64,000 bases of DNA from Lysobacter sp. CFH 32150 (GTDB taxonomy: Bacteria > Pseudomonadota > Gammaproteobacteria > Xanthomonadales > Xanthomonadaceae): the NCBI RefSeq assembly GCF_022758295.1, contig NZ_JALDWJ010000001.1, forward strand, positions 248,001 to 312,000, in the 5' to 3' direction. A program made the position numbers and the translations under genes. Shown here one piece after another: positions 1 to 10,767 of the stretch (position 1 is its first letter; every line of letters starts with the position of its first letter). A model generated the notes under the pieces. That model made no database searches. It saw only the letters and a program-made list of their open reading frames with translations, and was not told where the DNA came from.

Positions 1-608
1 GCATGGATGCGGCGCAACATCTCGGGCATGTCCAACTCGCTGCTGGCGAGGTCGGCGATCGCGTACAGCGCGCTCTGCAATTGCGCGGTTTTCTCGAAAC
101 GTTCGACCGCAAGACGCTGGTCGGCGAGCTCCAGGGTGCCGGCGAGGCGGGCTGCGACGAGGGCCATGAACTCGCGCCACGCCTGGGGACACACCTGTGG
201 CACGCAGTCCGTGACAGGCCAATCGGCCATCAGCACTGCCTGCGGAGTGCCTGTCTGCGGGGCACTCAGGACGCTTGCGATCCGCACCCAACCTGCGTGC
301 TGCGAGATCACAAGGATCGCACCGCCTTGCTTCGACACGGCCTCGATCTGGACCACGTCGGCAGCGCTCAAGGGGATGTCAGGGTAAGAATGGCGTACCC
401 GCTGCCGATCGTCCGCAGCCCCCAGGAACGAAACCAGGCGTGCGGAGCGGCAGCCGAAGCGGCTTTCCGCCTCTTGCACGACCAGTTCGGCAATTTCGTC
501 GATCGTGACGGCACTGAATAGCGCGGACACGAAATCGGCCTGCGGCTCGACCCTGGTCCCGGCGCCGAACTCGTTGCGCTGTCCCGGTTCCTGGGCGCGC
601 CTAGCCAT
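1..608 (-). CDS. GAF-domain signalling protein, N-terminal part (cut by window edge)
   Basis: The minus strand is open from an ATG at 608 (an in-frame GTG at 635 is an alternative) to the window edge, giving about 202 residues with no stop. The first 150 residues read like a degenerate GAF-type sensor module. They are followed by a helical linker with the motif LQSALYAIADLAS and then LDMPEMLRRIH. That linker is typical of xanthomonad proteins in which a GAF domain leads into GGDEF/EAL (cyclic-di-GMP) or histidine kinase output; this link is from memory of the family. The output domain lies outside the window, so enzymatic function cannot be stated. No clear ribosome binding site precedes the ATG. 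Confidence 0.6.
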   Translation of the reverse strand, partial: MARRAQEPGQRNEFGAGTRVEPQADFVSALFSAVTIDEIAELVVQEAESRFGCRSARLVSFLGAADDRQRVRHSYPDIPLSAADVVQIEAVSKQGGAILVISQHAGWVRIASVLSAPQTGTPQAVLMADWPVTDCVPQVCPQAWREFMALVAARLAGTLELADQRLAVERFEKTAQLQSALYAIADLASSELDMPEMLRRIH

Positions 609-669
609 GCGATTGGGCCAGTCTAGCGCTTCCACATGGCGCCGGCGCAACCCGACGCGCTCCCCCGTC

Positions 670-1152
670 TCAGCCGAGCGCGGCCTCGATATCGCGCACC
701 AGCGACTCGGGTTTTTCGGCCGGCGCGTAGCGCTTGACCACCTTGCCGTCGCGGCCGACCAGGAACTTGGTGAAGTTCCACTTGATCGCATCGATGCCGA
801 GCAGGCCGCCTTTCTCGTCCTTCAGCCACTTCCACAGCGGATGCGCATTGCGGCCGTTGACATCGATCTTGGCGTACAGCGGAAAATCGACGTCGTAGTT
901 CAGCGAGCAGAAATTCTTGATCTCGGCCTCGTCGCCCGGTTCCTGGTGGCCGAACTGATCACAGGGAAAACCGAGCACCACCAGACCGCGATCGCGATAG
1001 TCCTGCCACAGCTTTTCCAATCCGGTGTACTGCGGCGTGAACCCGCATTTCGAAGCGACGTTGACGATCAACAACACCTTGCCCGCGTAATCGGACAACG
1101 GACGCGCCTGGCCATCGATGTCCGTGGCACTGAAGTCGTAGGCGGTAGTCAT
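670..1152 (-). CDS. glutathione peroxidase family (thiol peroxidase)
   Basis: This 160-residue protein reduces hydrogen or lipid peroxides with a peroxidatic cysteine. The family hallmarks are visible: NVASKCGFTPQY (Cys36), GFPCDQFGHQEPG (Gln70) and KWNFTKFLV (Trp125, Asn126), which together form the Cys-Gln-Trp-Asn tetrad. Length is normal for the non-selenium bacterial BtuE type, and the position taken by selenocysteine in animal enzymes is an ordinary Cys. The ATG at 1152 is preferred over upstream ATGs at 1158 and 1167 because GGAGA sits six bases before it. No signal peptide is seen, so it is probably cytoplasmic. In this bacterial class thioredoxin rather than glutathione is often the reductant. 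Confidence 0.93.
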   Translation of the reverse strand: MTTAYDFSATDIDGQARPLSDYAGKVLLIVNVASKCGFTPQYTGLEKLWQDYRDRGLVVLGFPCDQFGHQEPGDEAEIKNFCSLNYDVDFPLYAKIDVNGRNAHPLWKWLKDEKGGLLGIDAIKWNFTKFLVGRDGKVVKRYAPAEKPESLVRDIEAALG

Positions 1153-1203
1153 CGGCATTCTCCGCAAGTTCGATTGACGGCAGTCTACCCCTGCATTCCT
1201 GGA

Positions 1204-1602
1204 TCAGGTGTGGGTGACCATGCAGACATAGCCATCGGGATCGGTCAGGCGGAACTCGCCCCTCGGGCAGTAGAACGGATAGGCGATGGGGCCAACGGGT
1301 GCCCTTACTGCAACGAGTGCGGCATGCATGGCGGCGACGTCGTCGCAATAGAGATAGAACAACACCGCCTGCGCGGCTGGATCGACGGGAGCATCGGCCC
1401 GCGCCAGCATCAGGCTGGCACCATGTCGCGACTGCAGCCAGGCCCACACGGGGTCGTCGCCGCGGTCAATACCGCCGCCGGGCTCGTAATGGGTGTTGGA
1501 GACTTCCAGCCCAAGCTGCGCATAGAACGCGACGGAACGCGCAACGCTGGCCACGTGCAGCATGGCCACGACATTGCGCAACGGCGGGACGTCGGCGGAC
1601 AT
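1204..1602 (-). CDS. VOC family protein (glyoxalase/bleomycin-resistance fold)
   Basis: About 132 residues with the vicinal-oxygen-chelate pattern: an N-terminal strand with SVAFYAQLGLEVSNTHYEPGG and a C-terminal strand ending in FRLTDPDGYVCMVTHT, where the 'DPDGY' segment is the usual last beta hairpin. Family members bind a metal or a small ligand between paired beta-alpha-beta modules and may be dioxygenases, isomerases or antibiotic-sequestering proteins. The sequence does not tell which. It lies between the peroxidase and CBS genes on the same strand, with short gaps. The start is ambiguous between GTG 1605 and ATG 1602, and no good ribosome binding site is visible. Confidence 0.8.
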   Translation of the reverse strand: MSADVPPLRNVVAMLHVASVARSVAFYAQLGLEVSNTHYEPGGGIDRGDDPVWAWLQSRHGASLMLARADAPVDPAAQAVLFYLYCDDVAAMHAALVAVRAPVGPIAYPFYCPRGEFRLTDPDGYVCMVTHT

Positions 1603-1634
1603 CACCGCGGTTCACGCTGCGAGATGCGGTGCCT

Positions 1635-2060
1635 TCAGTGCCTGGGCTCGGAAACTTCCTTGACCACCTCAGCCGTAGCGGCTTCCTTGCCCGCGAGGGC
1701 GATGTCGGCGATCGAGACAATGCCGGTCAGTTTCCCGGAGGCATCGACCACGGGGATGCGGCGGATCTTCGATGCCTCCATCAGGCATACGGCGTCCTTC
1801 AGGCTGCTGTCCTCGCGCACGGTCTGTGCCGGCGCGCTCATCGCATCGCGAGCGGTTGCGCTGAAGGTGTCGCGGCCTTCGGCGACGATGCGGGTGGCGA
1901 TGTCGCGGTCGGTGACTACGCCCAGCGGTGCCCCTTTGTCATCGACGACGGGGATCTGTCCACAGTCATAGTCGATCATCATCCGGGCCACGTCGCGCAA
2001 CGGGGTGTCGGCGTTGCAGCAGGCGGGATTGGCCGTCATTAACGAGGTCACGTTGGTCAT
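1635..2060 (-). CDS. CBS-domain-pair protein
   Basis: A 141-residue protein made of almost nothing but two CBS motifs. The first contains ARMMIDYDCGQIPVVDD followed by GVVTDRDIATR; the second contains CLMEASKIRRIPVVD followed by GIVSIADIAL. Stand-alone CBS pairs form Bateman modules that bind adenosine nucleotides (AMP, ATP, SAM) and act as energy or redox sensors through partner proteins. The partner here is unknown. The start at 2060 is chosen because GGAGG lies five bases upstream; an upstream in-frame ATG at 2072 overlaps that site. A short Ala/Glu-rich tail ends the protein. It faces dcp divergently across about 170 bp. Confidence 0.92.
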   Translation of the reverse strand: MTNVTSLMTANPACCNADTPLRDVARMMIDYDCGQIPVVDDKGAPLGVVTDRDIATRIVAEGRDTFSATARDAMSAPAQTVREDSSLKDAVCLMEASKIRRIPVVDASGKLTGIVSIADIALAGKEAATAEVVKEVSEPRH

Positions 2061-2230
2061 GGCGTCCTCCATCGTGGGCCGCCGGTGCGGTCGGGGATGG
2101 GAAGCTTGGCGCGACGGGGGTTTCGTACGCGTGAACTGCTGCCAATATCCACCCCAGCATGCCTTTCGTCAGGGGTAGGCTCAGCCCGGGTCGGGTAGAT
2201 TCAGGGTTTCCGTCCGCCGAGGCACCCTCG

Positions 2231-4462
2231 ATGAAACATCCGCTCGCCTGCGCGCTCGCGCTGGCCATCGCCACGACCGCCGTAGGTTGCAACGACAAGA
2301 CCGCGCAGCCCGCCGCATCCACCCCCGGAGCTGCCGTGTCGCAGACCAACCCGTTCTTCGCCGATAGCACCTTGCCGTTGCATTACCCCGCGTTCGACAA
2401 GATCAAGGACAGCGACTTCGCACCGGCCTTCGATCGCGGCATGGCCGAGGAGCTGAAGGAAGTCGAGGCCATCGCCAACAACCCGGAACCGGCGACATTC
2501 GAGAACACCATCGTCGCACTCGAGAAATCCGGGCGCACGCTGCGGCGTGCCACAGCGGTGTTCAGCAACCTGGTCGGAGCCGACAGCAACGAGGCCCGCA
2601 AGCAACTGGACACCGACTACGCACCCAAGTTTTCGGCGCATAGCGATGCCATTCGCCTGAACCCGAAATTGTTCGCGCGCATCCAGGCGATCTACGACGC
2701 CCGCGATACGCTCGGCCTCGATGCGGAAAGCGTGCGCCTGATCGAGCGCTACCACACGCGGCACGTGCGCGCCGGCGCCAAGCTGTCCGAGGCCGACCAG
2801 GCCAAGGTGAAGGCAATCAATGCCGAGCTCGCATCGCTAAGCACGCAGTTCAGCCAGAACGTGCTCGATGAAGTCAACGATTCGGCGATCGTCGTCGACA
2901 GCAAGGAAGAACTGGCGGGCTTGCCGGAAGACCAGATCGCCGCCGCTGCCGAAGCTGCCAAGACGCGCAAGCTCGACGGCAAGTACGTGATCGCGCTGCT
3001 CAACACCACCGGACAGCCGGCCAACACCTATCTCGAGAACCGCGCACTGCGCGAGCGCATCCATAAAGCATCGATCGCCCGCGGCAGCCGCGGCAACAAG
3101 TTCGACAACACCACGATCGTTGCCAAGGTCACCACGCTGCGGGCCGAACTCGCCAAGCTGCTGGGCTATCCGAACCATGCCGCCTACGTGCTCGAGGACG
3201 AGACCGCGCTCACGCCGGACGCCGTCAACAAGCGCCTTGCGCAACTCGCACCAGCCGCAGTCGCGAATGCGAAGCGCGAAGCCGCCGACCTGCAGGCGAT
3301 GATCGACAGCGAGCAGAAAGCCAAGGGCCAGCCGACGTTCAAGCTGGAACCATGGGATTGGGCCTACTACACCGAGAAGGTGCGCAAGGCGCGCTACAAC
3401 TTCGATGCCGCGCAACTGAAGCCTTACCTCGAACTCGATCGGGTGCTTAACGACGGCGTGTTCTACGCCGCGAATCAGCTCTACGGCCTGACGTTCAAGG
3501 AGCGCAAGGACCTGCCGGTCTATCAGGCGGACGTGCGCGTGTGGGACGTATTCGACAAGGATGGCAAGCCACTTGCGATCTTCATCGGCGATTTCTACGC
3601 GCGCGAATCCAAGCGTGGCGGTGCATGGATGAACGAGTACGTCTCACAATCGTCGCTGGCCGGTGAACAGGCCGTCGTCGGCAATCACCTCAATATCCCC
3701 AAGCCACCTGCTGGCCAGCCGACGTTGATGACGTGGGATGAAGTGACCACGATGTTCCACGAATTCGGCCATGCGCTGCACGGCATGTTCTCGGACGTGA
3801 AGTACCCGTACTTCAGCGGCACCTCGGTGCCCCGCGACTTCGTCGAGTATCCGTCGCAGGTCAACGAGATGTGGGCCGACTGGCCGTCGGTGCTGGCGAA
3901 CTACGCCAAGCACTACCAGACCGGCGCGCCGATGCCGAAGGAACTCCTGGACAAGGTCCTGGCCACGTCCAAGTTCAATCAGGGCTTCGCCACGACCGAG
4001 TACCTGGCTTCGTCGATGCTCGACCAGCGCTGGCACCAGCTCAGCGCAGACCAGGTGCCCGCGGCGAACGGCGTGATGGCGTTCGAAGCCGATGCCCTGA
4101 AGAAAGATGGTATCGACTTCTACGCCGTGCCGCCGCGTTACCGCACGTCCTACTTCAGCCACATCATGGGCGGCTACTCGGCGGGCTACTACGCGTACAT
4201 CTGGTCGGAAGTGCTCGACGCCGACAGCGTCGAATGGATGAAGCAGAACGGCGGCCTGACCCGCAAGAACGGCGACCACTTCCGCGCGACGTTGTTGTCG
4301 CGTGGCGGAAGCAAGGACGCCATGCAGCTGTTCCGCGAATTCGCCGGTCGCGAGCCGAATATCCAGCCGCTGCTCAAGCGTCGTGGCCTGGAGGCGCCGG
4401 TGACTGATGACTCGGTGCCAGCGGCGGTGGAAGTCCCGGCCGGGGCACCGGCCGAAGGTTGA
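2231..4462 (+). CDS. dcp: M3 family peptidyl-dipeptidase Dcp, lipoprotein form
   Basis: A zinc metallopeptidase of about 743 residues that removes C-terminal dipeptides or degrades short oligopeptides. The catalytic helix HEFGHALHG is at residues 510-518 and lies in the usual C-terminal third. The downstream Y-x-x-x-Y and GGYSAGYYAY region typical of thimet/Dcp enzymes is also present. The ATG at 2231 is preferred because it opens a lipoprotein signal with a lipobox ending AVGC. An in-frame start at 2159 would place 24 unrelated residues before it. A periplasmic, membrane-anchored peptidase is therefore inferred, unlike the cytoplasmic E. coli Dcp. The C-terminus carries a short Pro/Ala-rich extension. 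A strong hairpin terminator follows. Confidence 0.95.
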   Translation: MKHPLACALALAIATTAVGCNDKTAQPAASTPGAAVSQTNPFFADSTLPLHYPAFDKIKDSDFAPAFDRGMAEELKEVEAIANNPEPATFENTIVALEKSGRTLRRATAVFSNLVGADSNEARKQLDTDYAPKFSAHSDAIRLNPKLFARIQAIYDARDTLGLDAESVRLIERYHTRHVRAGAKLSEADQAKVKAINAELASLSTQFSQNVLDEVNDSAIVVDSKEELAGLPEDQIAAAAEAAKTRKLDGKYVIALLNTTGQPANTYLENRALRERIHKASIARGSRGNKFDNTTIVAKVTTLRAELAKLLGYPNHAAYVLEDETALTPDAVNKRLAQLAPAAVANAKREAADLQAMIDSEQKAKGQPTFKLEPWDWAYYTEKVRKARYNFDAAQLKPYLELDRVLNDGVFYAANQLYGLTFKERKDLPVYQADVRVWDVFDKDGKPLAIFIGDFYARESKRGGAWMNEYVSQSSLAGEQAVVGNHLNIPKPPAGQPTLMTWDEVTTMFHEFGHALHGMFSDVKYPYFSGTSVPRDFVEYPSQVNEMWADWPSVLANYAKHYQTGAPMPKELLDKVLATSKFNQGFATTEYLASSMLDQRWHQLSADQVPAANGVMAFEADALKKDGIDFYAVPPRYRTSYFSHIMGGYSAGYYAYIWSEVLDADSVEWMKQNGGLTRKNGDHFRATLLSRGGSKDAMQLFREFAGREPNIQPLLKRRGLEAPVTDDSVPAAVEVPAGAPAEG

Positions 4463-4486
4463 TTCGCTCGAAATGCGCAAGCAAAG

Positions 4487-4520
4487 CGCCGCCCGGAGCG
4501 CTCCGGGCGGCGTTTTGCTT
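4487..4520. terminator. bidirectional rho-independent terminator between dcp and glpQ
   Basis: A 26-nt self-complementary GC-rich core at 4487-4512 (CGCCGCCCGGAGCG with its exact complement) is followed by TTTTGCTTT. On the other strand it is bordered by an AGCAAAGC stretch that extends the stem. It sits between the convergent stop codons of dcp (4462) and glpQ (4532) and can serve both. Confidence 0.9.
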
Positions 4521-4531
4521 TCTGCGTGCCC

Positions 4532-5818
4532 CTACTTGAGCGGCTTGTTGACGTCGAGAAAGATCTCGCGCGCCGCCACACCCTGGTCCGGCTGGTCGAT
4601 GAAGAATCCCTGCACGCCGAGGCTGTAAAGCTCCACCGCTTCGCCGATCACCGATTGCACGACACCATTCGGCGATTGCGTGAGGTAGTTCTCTTCCGCA
4701 CGCAACGTGTACGGATGCACCTGCAGGCCTGCTTTCAACGCATAGCTGAGCATCGGATGCACGAGTGCGAGGTTGCGCGTCGCCAGTTCGGCCTTGCCAT
4801 CGCCGTTGTTGTCGACCTTCGGGTTCAGCGCGGCGCGCGGTAGCAGGTTCACCTTCCATGGGCCGATGCCCGAAGCGTAGTTCGCCTTCATCCATTGCAG
4901 CACCGGCTCGGTGGCGAGCCCGCTGTAGAGCGTGCTGGCGGTGATACCGCCATCGACCTGCCCGGCCAGGCCGCCGTATACCTGCGCCAGATCGGCGCCG
5001 TGCGCGATGTTGTAGGTGAAGTCGTAAGGTCTGGTGGAATGGATGTCGTCATACAGCTGCACCAGTGGGAAGCTGACGCCAGCGGCGGGCATCAGTTGCG
5101 ACTTCAGTTCGAGCAGGTTCTCGACCTCGAAGCTCTGGATGAAGACGCGGTCCGGATCGGTGAACCCTTCAGCCACCAGGGTCTCGATGAGTTTGGCGCC
5201 GAGCGACGTCGCAATCGGCGTGCCGTCGAGGCGACGGCCTTCGCGGGCGAAATACGTCGGGTGCTTGGTTTCCGGATACACGCCGATCACGCGACCACCG
5301 CGGCTTTCACGCGCGGCCAGTCGCACCACTTCCGCGAACGTCGGCACTTCGAACAGGCCGTCGTACTTGGTGTTCTGCGGACGAATCGCCGGGATGCGCT
5401 CCTTCGCGCGCAGCGTCTTGATCTCGGCGAGGGTGAAATCCTCGGTGAACCAGCCGGTGAGCGGCTTGCCGTCGATCATCTTGGTGGTCTTGCGGCTGGC
5501 GAACTCCGGATGCTCGGCGACGTCCGTGGTACCGGAGATTTCGTTCTCGTGGCGCGCGATCAGCACGCCGTCCCTGGTCGCGACCAGATCCGGCTCGATG
5601 AAATCGGCACCTTGGCGGATCGCGAGGCGATAGGACTCGAGCGTATGTTCAGGGCGATAACCGCTCGCACCGCGATGGCCGATCACGATGAGCCCTTGGT
5701 GCGGACCGTTGTTTTTTTCGACCGGGGCGGAATCGCTGGCGATGGCGGCAGAACCGGTAACGAGTAAGGTGCAGGCGGCGAGCGCCCGCACGAGCAGCAT
5801 AGGACAACGCAGATTCAT
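4532..5818 (-). CDS. glpQ: periplasmic glycerophosphodiester phosphodiesterase
   Basis: A 428-residue exported enzyme hydrolysing glycerophosphodiesters to glycerol-3-phosphate and an alcohol, feeding phospholipid recycling. An N-terminal signal peptide (Leu/Ala-rich, ending near AIASDS) precedes the GDPD catalytic core. The core shows GHRGASGYRPEHT with His48 and Arg49, then FIEPDLVATRDG with Glu75 and Asp77, and RHE at His90. The large insert and the GVYPETKHP motif match the GlpQ rather than the UgpQ type. Length is typical of the longer periplasmic forms. GAGG precedes the ATG at 5818. No glycerol-3-phosphate transporter is adjacent in this window. Confidence 0.95.
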   Translation of the reverse strand: MNLRCPMLLVRALAACTLLVTGSAAIASDSAPVEKNNGPHQGLIVIGHRGASGYRPEHTLESYRLAIRQGADFIEPDLVATRDGVLIARHENEISGTTDVAEHPEFASRKTTKMIDGKPLTGWFTEDFTLAEIKTLRAKERIPAIRPQNTKYDGLFEVPTFAEVVRLAARESRGGRVIGVYPETKHPTYFAREGRRLDGTPIATSLGAKLIETLVAEGFTDPDRVFIQSFEVENLLELKSQLMPAAGVSFPLVQLYDDIHSTRPYDFTYNIAHGADLAQVYGGLAGQVDGGITASTLYSGLATEPVLQWMKANYASGIGPWKVNLLPRAALNPKVDNNGDGKAELATRNLALVHPMLSYALKAGLQVHPYTLRAEENYLTQSPNGVVQSVIGEAVELYSLGVQGFFIDQPDQGVAAREIFLDVNKPLK

Positions 5819-5924
5819 CGCGGCAACCTCATGGGAGTCGGGGGATGCCGACTCCCCCTAGCCGGCCGACGCATGGTCGGCGGCGCAGGTTGCGGGAGTT
5901 TTACGGATTCAATGCAGCTTGCGT

Positions 5925-6227
5925 TTACGCGGCTTGCAACAACACAGGTGCGTAATCCAGCACGGGAGCGTTATCCAGCTGATGGCCCTCATTGCTCAGC
6001 TTCGCTATTTGCCATGCCGAATGCACTTCATCGCGCACATCGGCCCACGCGAGCGAAGAGCGCTCGCGTACCTTGTGCCAGTCGGCGGCCATCAAAGGCT
6101 CGATGCGATTCCAATCGAGATCGGGATAGAGGTTGGTCGCAAGCTCTCCGAGCACGCGCGCGTGCGCATGACCGAGCTGGTCTGGCTTGGCTGGCTGCTG
6201 GTCCGGGAGATGGATGATGACGGTCAT
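5925..6227 (-). CDS. conserved hypothetical protein, 100 residues
   Basis: I do not recognise a named domain. The protein starts with MTVIIHLPDQQP and contains a central segment with regularly spaced Trp residues (DWNRIEPLMAADWHKVRER, then SLAWADVRDEVHSAW) that should form amphipathic helices. There is no signal peptide or membrane segment. Similar Trp/Arg-patterned small proteins are, as far as I recall, found in other xanthomonads, which is why I treat it as real rather than noise. It is on the same strand as lhr upstream and glpQ downstream. Function is unknown. Confidence 0.5.
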   Translation of the reverse strand: MTVIIHLPDQQPAKPDQLGHAHARVLGELATNLYPDLDWNRIEPLMAADWHKVRERSSLAWADVRDEVHSAWQIAKLSNEGHQLDNAPVLDYAPVLLQAA

Positions 6228-6432
6228 GACTGGCTGGCTGGTTCCACCTTGGGACGTGGAGGTTCACCGCTCAGTTGTTCAGTACGGGTGAAGATCCCGC
6301 ATTCAGCACCATGAATGACATTAATCCTTCAGGCCACACGAACCTCGAGCAGCAGCGAAAGGGTCGGTGACGAAGTTTCCGTACGCCTCCCGCGTGCCGC
6401 CGGATCACGCTGCCGCAGTACCCACCACTGCG

Positions 6433-9400
6433 CTAGGGCGTGGTGGCTGTCGGCAATGGCGCCGGCATCGAATCCGGCTCGCGGAGCAGCGCCTTGCGAG
6501 CCGCGCGTTCGTCCATAGGTGTGAGCGGCGTCAGCAATTCGATTTCGCCGGCGACGAGTGTCGCGATCGGCAGGCCATCGCGATACAACACCCGCGCACC
6601 GAGCAGTCGCGGCACCTTGTTCCCGGTCAACACGGTGCCGATGAGGTTCAGCGGATCGAGCGCAGACAGGCTCAGCAGTACGTCGTCGTGCGGACGCTTG
6701 CGCACCTGGCGCAATGCGCCGATCGCCTCCGGCAGCGCGAACTGCTCGCCGACCAATCCCGCGATGAAACGGCCACCGCGAATCTCGCCACGCGCCTCCA
6801 GGCGATGGTAGACGCGCAATAGCTCGCGCCACGGCGGCAACCACGCGGCCTCGCGGTCGAGCAAGCGCCAGCACACGACGCCGTAGCGGCGCAGCAGCGT
6901 GCGGGCGATGTGCTCGATCGCTTCCGGTTCGAGTTTCGTTGCTGGCGTCGCATGGCGGCGCGTCAATGTCCAGCGGCCGGCATCCTCGATACCGAACAAC
7001 GCGGCGCGACGGCCGCGGCGCGCGAATGGGGATGGCCGCTTCGAACTGGGCACCAGCAAGGCGCGCAAGCCCGCGAAGCTGTCGCAATGCACGCGGCCAC
7101 GCGCGACCAATTCGGCCAGCGCATCCTCCAGCTCGGTGCGGAGCAGGTGTGCGCCTGACATCAATTCATCGAAGAATGAGGCGCCATGCTCGCGCAGGTA
7201 TTCGGCGACGCGTTCCGCCCGTGAGGACAAGGCCGGCTCGTCCTCGCGCTGTCCTGCGGCAAGCCACGTCCACAGCGCGAGCTGGCGTCGTGGCAGCAGC
7301 ACGATCGGGGTCGCGCGCACCGGGGCGGTACGGGTTCCACCCGTTTCGGAGGCGGCACCACGCAAACGCGACCAGGCGATGCGACCCGCGGTGCACAGAT
7401 CGTCCAGCCACGAAATCGAATAATCGTTCACGCGCGCCGGCAGCAGTTCGCTTTCCCAGGCCGCTGCCGGTGCCTCGAAACCTTCCAGCTGCGACAGCAC
7501 GCCAGTCAGGGCTTCCGGCCCGTTAACGCGCGTCGTTTTCGACACGCGTTGCCAGTCGAACAGGAAGCGCATGAAATCGCGCGGTTCGACGGGTTCAATC
7601 TCGCGGCGCAGGCGACCGATGGTGTAGCGATGGATGCGCGCGAGTAGATGACGTTCGCACCACTCGTCCGATTCGGCGGCGGGTGTGAAGCGTCCGCGCA
7701 TCACGTAGCCTTCGCTTTCCAGCTTGACCAGGGCCATGTCGATATCGAGCTGCGGCAACGCCAGCGCTTCTGCGAGCATGCCTGCGGGTGTGGGCCCCAG
7801 GCCGGTCAGGCGCGAGCGCAGCAGTTCGACCAGGGCTTCGTCGTGACTCCACGATTGCTGCGCGAATTCCGGCGGCGCCTCGATCGCAGGCGAATGCGAC
7901 GCCACGGGATACAGGACCTGCGCCTGTGGCAGCCGTTCAGCCGCGAACCACAGGCTGGCGCCGACGGCGACCCGCGTGGCGCGATGATCCTTCGCCAACC
8001 TGGCCAGCAACTCCGGCCAACCGGCATTGGCCATCGCTTCCTGCGCCGTTGCGCAGCCTAGCCCCATCAGGACCTCGTGCATCTCGTCGGTATTGCGCGC
8101 CTCCGGCCAGGCCTCTTCACGCACCGATGCGATCGCATCCGGATCGAGTCGGCCGAGATCATCCGCACTGTCGGCATCGGCATAGCGGCGGCTCATCACC
8201 GCCTGGGTGCGGCGCTCTTCGAGCGGTGCATCGTCGAGGAACGCGTAAGGACGCGCGTTGAGGGCTTCGGCGGCGAACGGCGATGGCGCGGTCAGGTCGC
8301 GCGCGATGATCTCAACCTCGCCGCTTTCCATCTTGCGCAGCAGATCCAGCCAGCCATCGGCATCCATCGCTTCGTGCAGGCAGTCGTGCAGCGTCTGGGC
8401 GACCAGCGGATGATCCGGAACCTCGCGTTCGCCGACGAGGTTTTCCGCACAGGCGACCTGGTCCGGGAAGACCGTCGCCAACAGGTCTTCCGACTTCATC
8501 CGTTGCAACTGCGGCGCGACTTTCTTGCCACCGACGAAACGTGGCAGCGCGAGCGCCGTGGTCGCGTTCCAGCGCCAGCGCACGCCGAACAGCGGCGCAT
8601 CGAGCAATGCCTGGATCAACACATCGCAGGCGGAATTCGAATGCAGGTAGTGGGCGACGTCGATCAGCGGGAAGCTGTGGCTGGTCGACAGTGACAACAC
8701 AATCGCGTCCTCGGTCGCCGCCGCCTGCAGTTCGAAATTGAACTTGCGGCAGAAACGCTTGCGCAGCGCCAGCCCCCAGGCGCGGTTGACGCGGCTGCCG
8801 TAGGGCGAATGCACGACGAGTTGGGTGCCTCCGGATTCGTCGAAGAACCGCTCCAGCACCAGCGTCTGCTGCGTGGGCATCGCCCCGAGCGAGGTCTGCT
8901 GGCGGGCGAGGTAATCGACCAGTTGGCGTGCGGCTTCGAAACCCAGGCCGACATCCTCGACCAGCCACGCGACTACCCGTTCCTCGCCCTGCTCCAGCAT
9001 TGCGGCGATTTCCTTGCGCAACCGGGAGACGCCCACGGACAACTCGTCGGTACGACCCGGCGCTTCACCCAACCAGAACGGAATGCTGGGCGGCGCGCCT
9101 TGCGCATCCTCGACACGCACCTTGCCGGGTTCGACACGCATGATCCGGTAGCTGGCGTTGCCGAGCTGGAAGATGTCGCCGGCGAGGCTTTCGATCGCGA
9201 AGTCCTCGTTGACGTTGCCGATCATCGTCGCTTGCGGCTCGAGGATAACCGCGTAATCGGCGGTATCCGGAATCGTGCCGCCCGACATCACCGCGGTCAT
9301 GCGCCCGCCCTTGCGTCCGCGCAGTCGCTTGTGCACAGCGTCGCGATGCAGGTATCCGGCGCGTGTACCACGACGTGTGCTGAAACCTTCCGCCAGCATC

Positions 9401-10767
9401 CGCACCACCGCGTCGAAGTCGTTGCGCGCCAGCTGCGCGTACGGCCAGGCGCGACGGAACCAGTCGTACAGCGCGTCCTCGTCCCACTCGGTGCTCGAGA
9501 CTTCGGCGACGATCTGCTGCGCGAGCACGTCCAGCGGCGCTTTCGGCATGACCAGGGCGTCGAGTTCGCCACGGCGCACGCAATCGAGCAGCGCCGCGCA
9601 TTCGGCCAGGTCGTCGCGCGAAGACGGGAACAACCGGCCTTTCGGCACGCCGCCGACTTCGTGGCCCGAACGCCCGACCCGTTGCAGGAAGGCCGCGATG
9701 GAACGCGGCGAGCCCAGTTGGCAGACCAGGTCGACATCGCCGATATCGATGCCGAGTTCCAGCGACGCCGTCGCAACCAGCACTTTCAGCGAACCGCTCT
9801 TCAGGCGTTGCTCGGCATCCAGCCGCAACTCCTTGGCCAGGCTGCCGTGGTGCGCCGCGACGTGTTCCTTGCCGAGCTTCTCGCCCAGGTGCCGCGCTGC
9901 GCGCTCGGCCATGCGCCGGGTGTTGACGAAGACCAGCGTGGTGCGGTGCCGCTCGACAAGCTCAGCAATGCGCGCGTAGACCAGGTCCCATTGCTCGTTC
10001 GACATCACCGCCTGCAGCGGCACCGGCGGCAGCTCCAGCGCCAGGTCGCGTTGCTTGGCGTAGCCGATGTCGACGATGGCGCAATCAGGGGTCCCGTCCG
10101 CGGCGACCGCGGCCGCACCGACCAGGAACCGTGCCACCTCTTCGATCGGCTTCTGTGTTGCCGAGAGGCCAATTCGCGTCAGGCGGCGGCCACACAGCGC
10201 TTCCAGGCGCTCCAACGACAGCGACAAATGGCTGCCGCGCTTGCTGCCGGCGACAGCATGGATTTCATCGACGATCAGCGTGCGCGCGCTCGCGAGCATG
10301 GCGCGGCCGGAATCCGAGCCCAGCAGCACGTACAACGATTCCGGCGTCGTCACCAGGATATGCGGCGGCGTCTTGCGCAGCTGCGCTCGCTCGGATTGCG
10401 GCGTGTCGCCGGTCCGTACCGCGGTACGGATTTCGACGTCCGGCAACCCCTGGCGTGCCAGTTCGGCGCGGATGCCTTCCAGCGGCGCTTCCAGGTTCAG
10501 ATGGATGTCGTTCGACAATGCCTTCAGCGGCGAGACGTAAATGACCTGGGTCGCGTCGGGCAATCCGTGATCGAGACCTTCGCGCACCAGCATATCGATC
10601 GCGGACAGGAACGCGGTCAACGTCTTGCCGGAACCAGTCGGCGCCGCGACCAGGGTATTGCGGCCGGAACGGATCGCCGGCCACGCCTGCGCCTGGGCCT
10701 CGGTAGGCGCCGGAAAAGTACGCCCGAACCACGCGGAAACGGCTGGATGGAAGGCCTGCAGCGGCAT
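6433..10767 (-). CDS. lhr: Lhr, long ATP-dependent helicase
   Basis: A superfamily 2 helicase of about 1444 residues, close to the length of E. coli Lhr. The N-terminal motor has Walker [13 protein letters not shown], motif II VDEIHAV and motif III SATQ. RecA2 shows [21 protein letters not shown] and QRVGRSGH. The large C-terminal region (about 600 residues) is the Lhr-specific extension. The family translocates on single-stranded DNA with a preference for RNA:DNA hybrids and is linked to DNA repair. The ATG at 10767 is preferred because the conserved N-terminus begins with FHPAVSAWF and GGCGGG lies upstream; a longer reading from 10842 is possible. The metallophosphoesterase and ligase partners of Lhr-Core clusters are absent. 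Confidence 0.95.
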   Translation of the reverse strand: MPLQAFHPAVSAWFGRTFPAPTEAQAQAWPAIRSGRNTLVAAPTGSGKTLTAFLSAIDMLVREGLDHGLPDATQVIYVSPLKALSNDIHLNLEAPLEGIRAELARQGLPDVEIRTAVRTGDTPQSERAQLRKTPPHILVTTPESLYVLLGSDSGRAMLASARTLIVDEIHAVAGSKRGSHLSLSLERLEALCGRRLTRIGLSATQKPIEEVARFLVGAAAVAADGTPDCAIVDIGYAKQRDLALELPPVPLQAVMSNEQWDLVYARIAELVERHRTTLVFVNTRRMAERAARHLGEKLGKEHVAAHHGSLAKELRLDAEQRLKSGSLKVLVATASLELGIDIGDVDLVCQLGSPRSIAAFLQRVGRSGHEVGGVPKGRLFPSSRDDLAECAALLDCVRRGELDALVMPKAPLDVLAQQIVAEVSSTEWDEDALYDWFRRAWPYAQLARNDFDAVVRMLAEGFSTRRGTRAGYLHRDAVHKRLRGRKGGRMTAVMSGGTIPDTADYAVILEPQATMIGNVNEDFAIESLAGDIFQLGNASYRIMRVEPGKVRVEDAQGAPPSIPFWLGEAPGRTDELSVGVSRLRKEIAAMLEQGEERVVAWLVEDVGLGFEAARQLVDYLARQQTSLGAMPTQQTLVLERFFDESGGTQLVVHSPYGSRVNRAWGLALRKRFCRKFNFELQAAATEDAIVLSLSTSHSFPLIDVAHYLHSNSACDVLIQALLDAPLFGVRWRWNATTALALPRFVGGKKVAPQLQRMKSEDLLATVFPDQVACAENLVGEREVPDHPLVAQTLHDCLHEAMDADGWLDLLRKMESGEVEIIARDLTAPSPFAAEALNARPYAFLDDAPLEERRTQAVMSRRYADADSADDLGRLDPDAIASVREEAWPEARNTDEMHEVLMGLGCATAQEAMANAGWPELLARLAKDHRATRVAVGASLWFAAERLPQAQVLYPVASHSPAIEAPPEFAQQSWSHDEALVELLRSRLTGLGPTPAGMLAEALALPQLDIDMALVKLESEGYVMRGRFTPAAESDEWCERHLLARIHRYTIGRLRREIEPVEPRDFMRFLFDWQRVSKTTRVNGPEALTGVLSQLEGFEAPAAAWESELLPARVNDYSISWLDDLCTAGRIAWSRLRGAASETGGTRTAPVRATPIVLLPRRQLALWTWLAAGQREDEPALSSRAERVAEYLREHGASFFDELMSGAHLLRTELEDALAELVARGRVHCDSFAGLRALLVPSSKRPSPFARRGRRAALFGIEDAGRWTLTRRHATPATKLEPEAIEHIARTLLRRYGVVCWRLLDREAAWLPPWRELLRVYHRLEARGEIRGGRFIAGLVGEQFALPEAIGALRQVRKRPHDDVLLSLSALDPLNLIGTVLTGNKVPRLLGARVLYRDGLPIATLVAGEIELLTPLTPMDERAARKALLREPDSMPAPLPTATTP

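Noticed and set aside
505-1971. 488-codon open frame on the plus strand across the peroxidase and VOC genes
   Set aside because: It lies opposite three recognisable genes and has no family motif; long antisense frames are common in GC-rich DNA.
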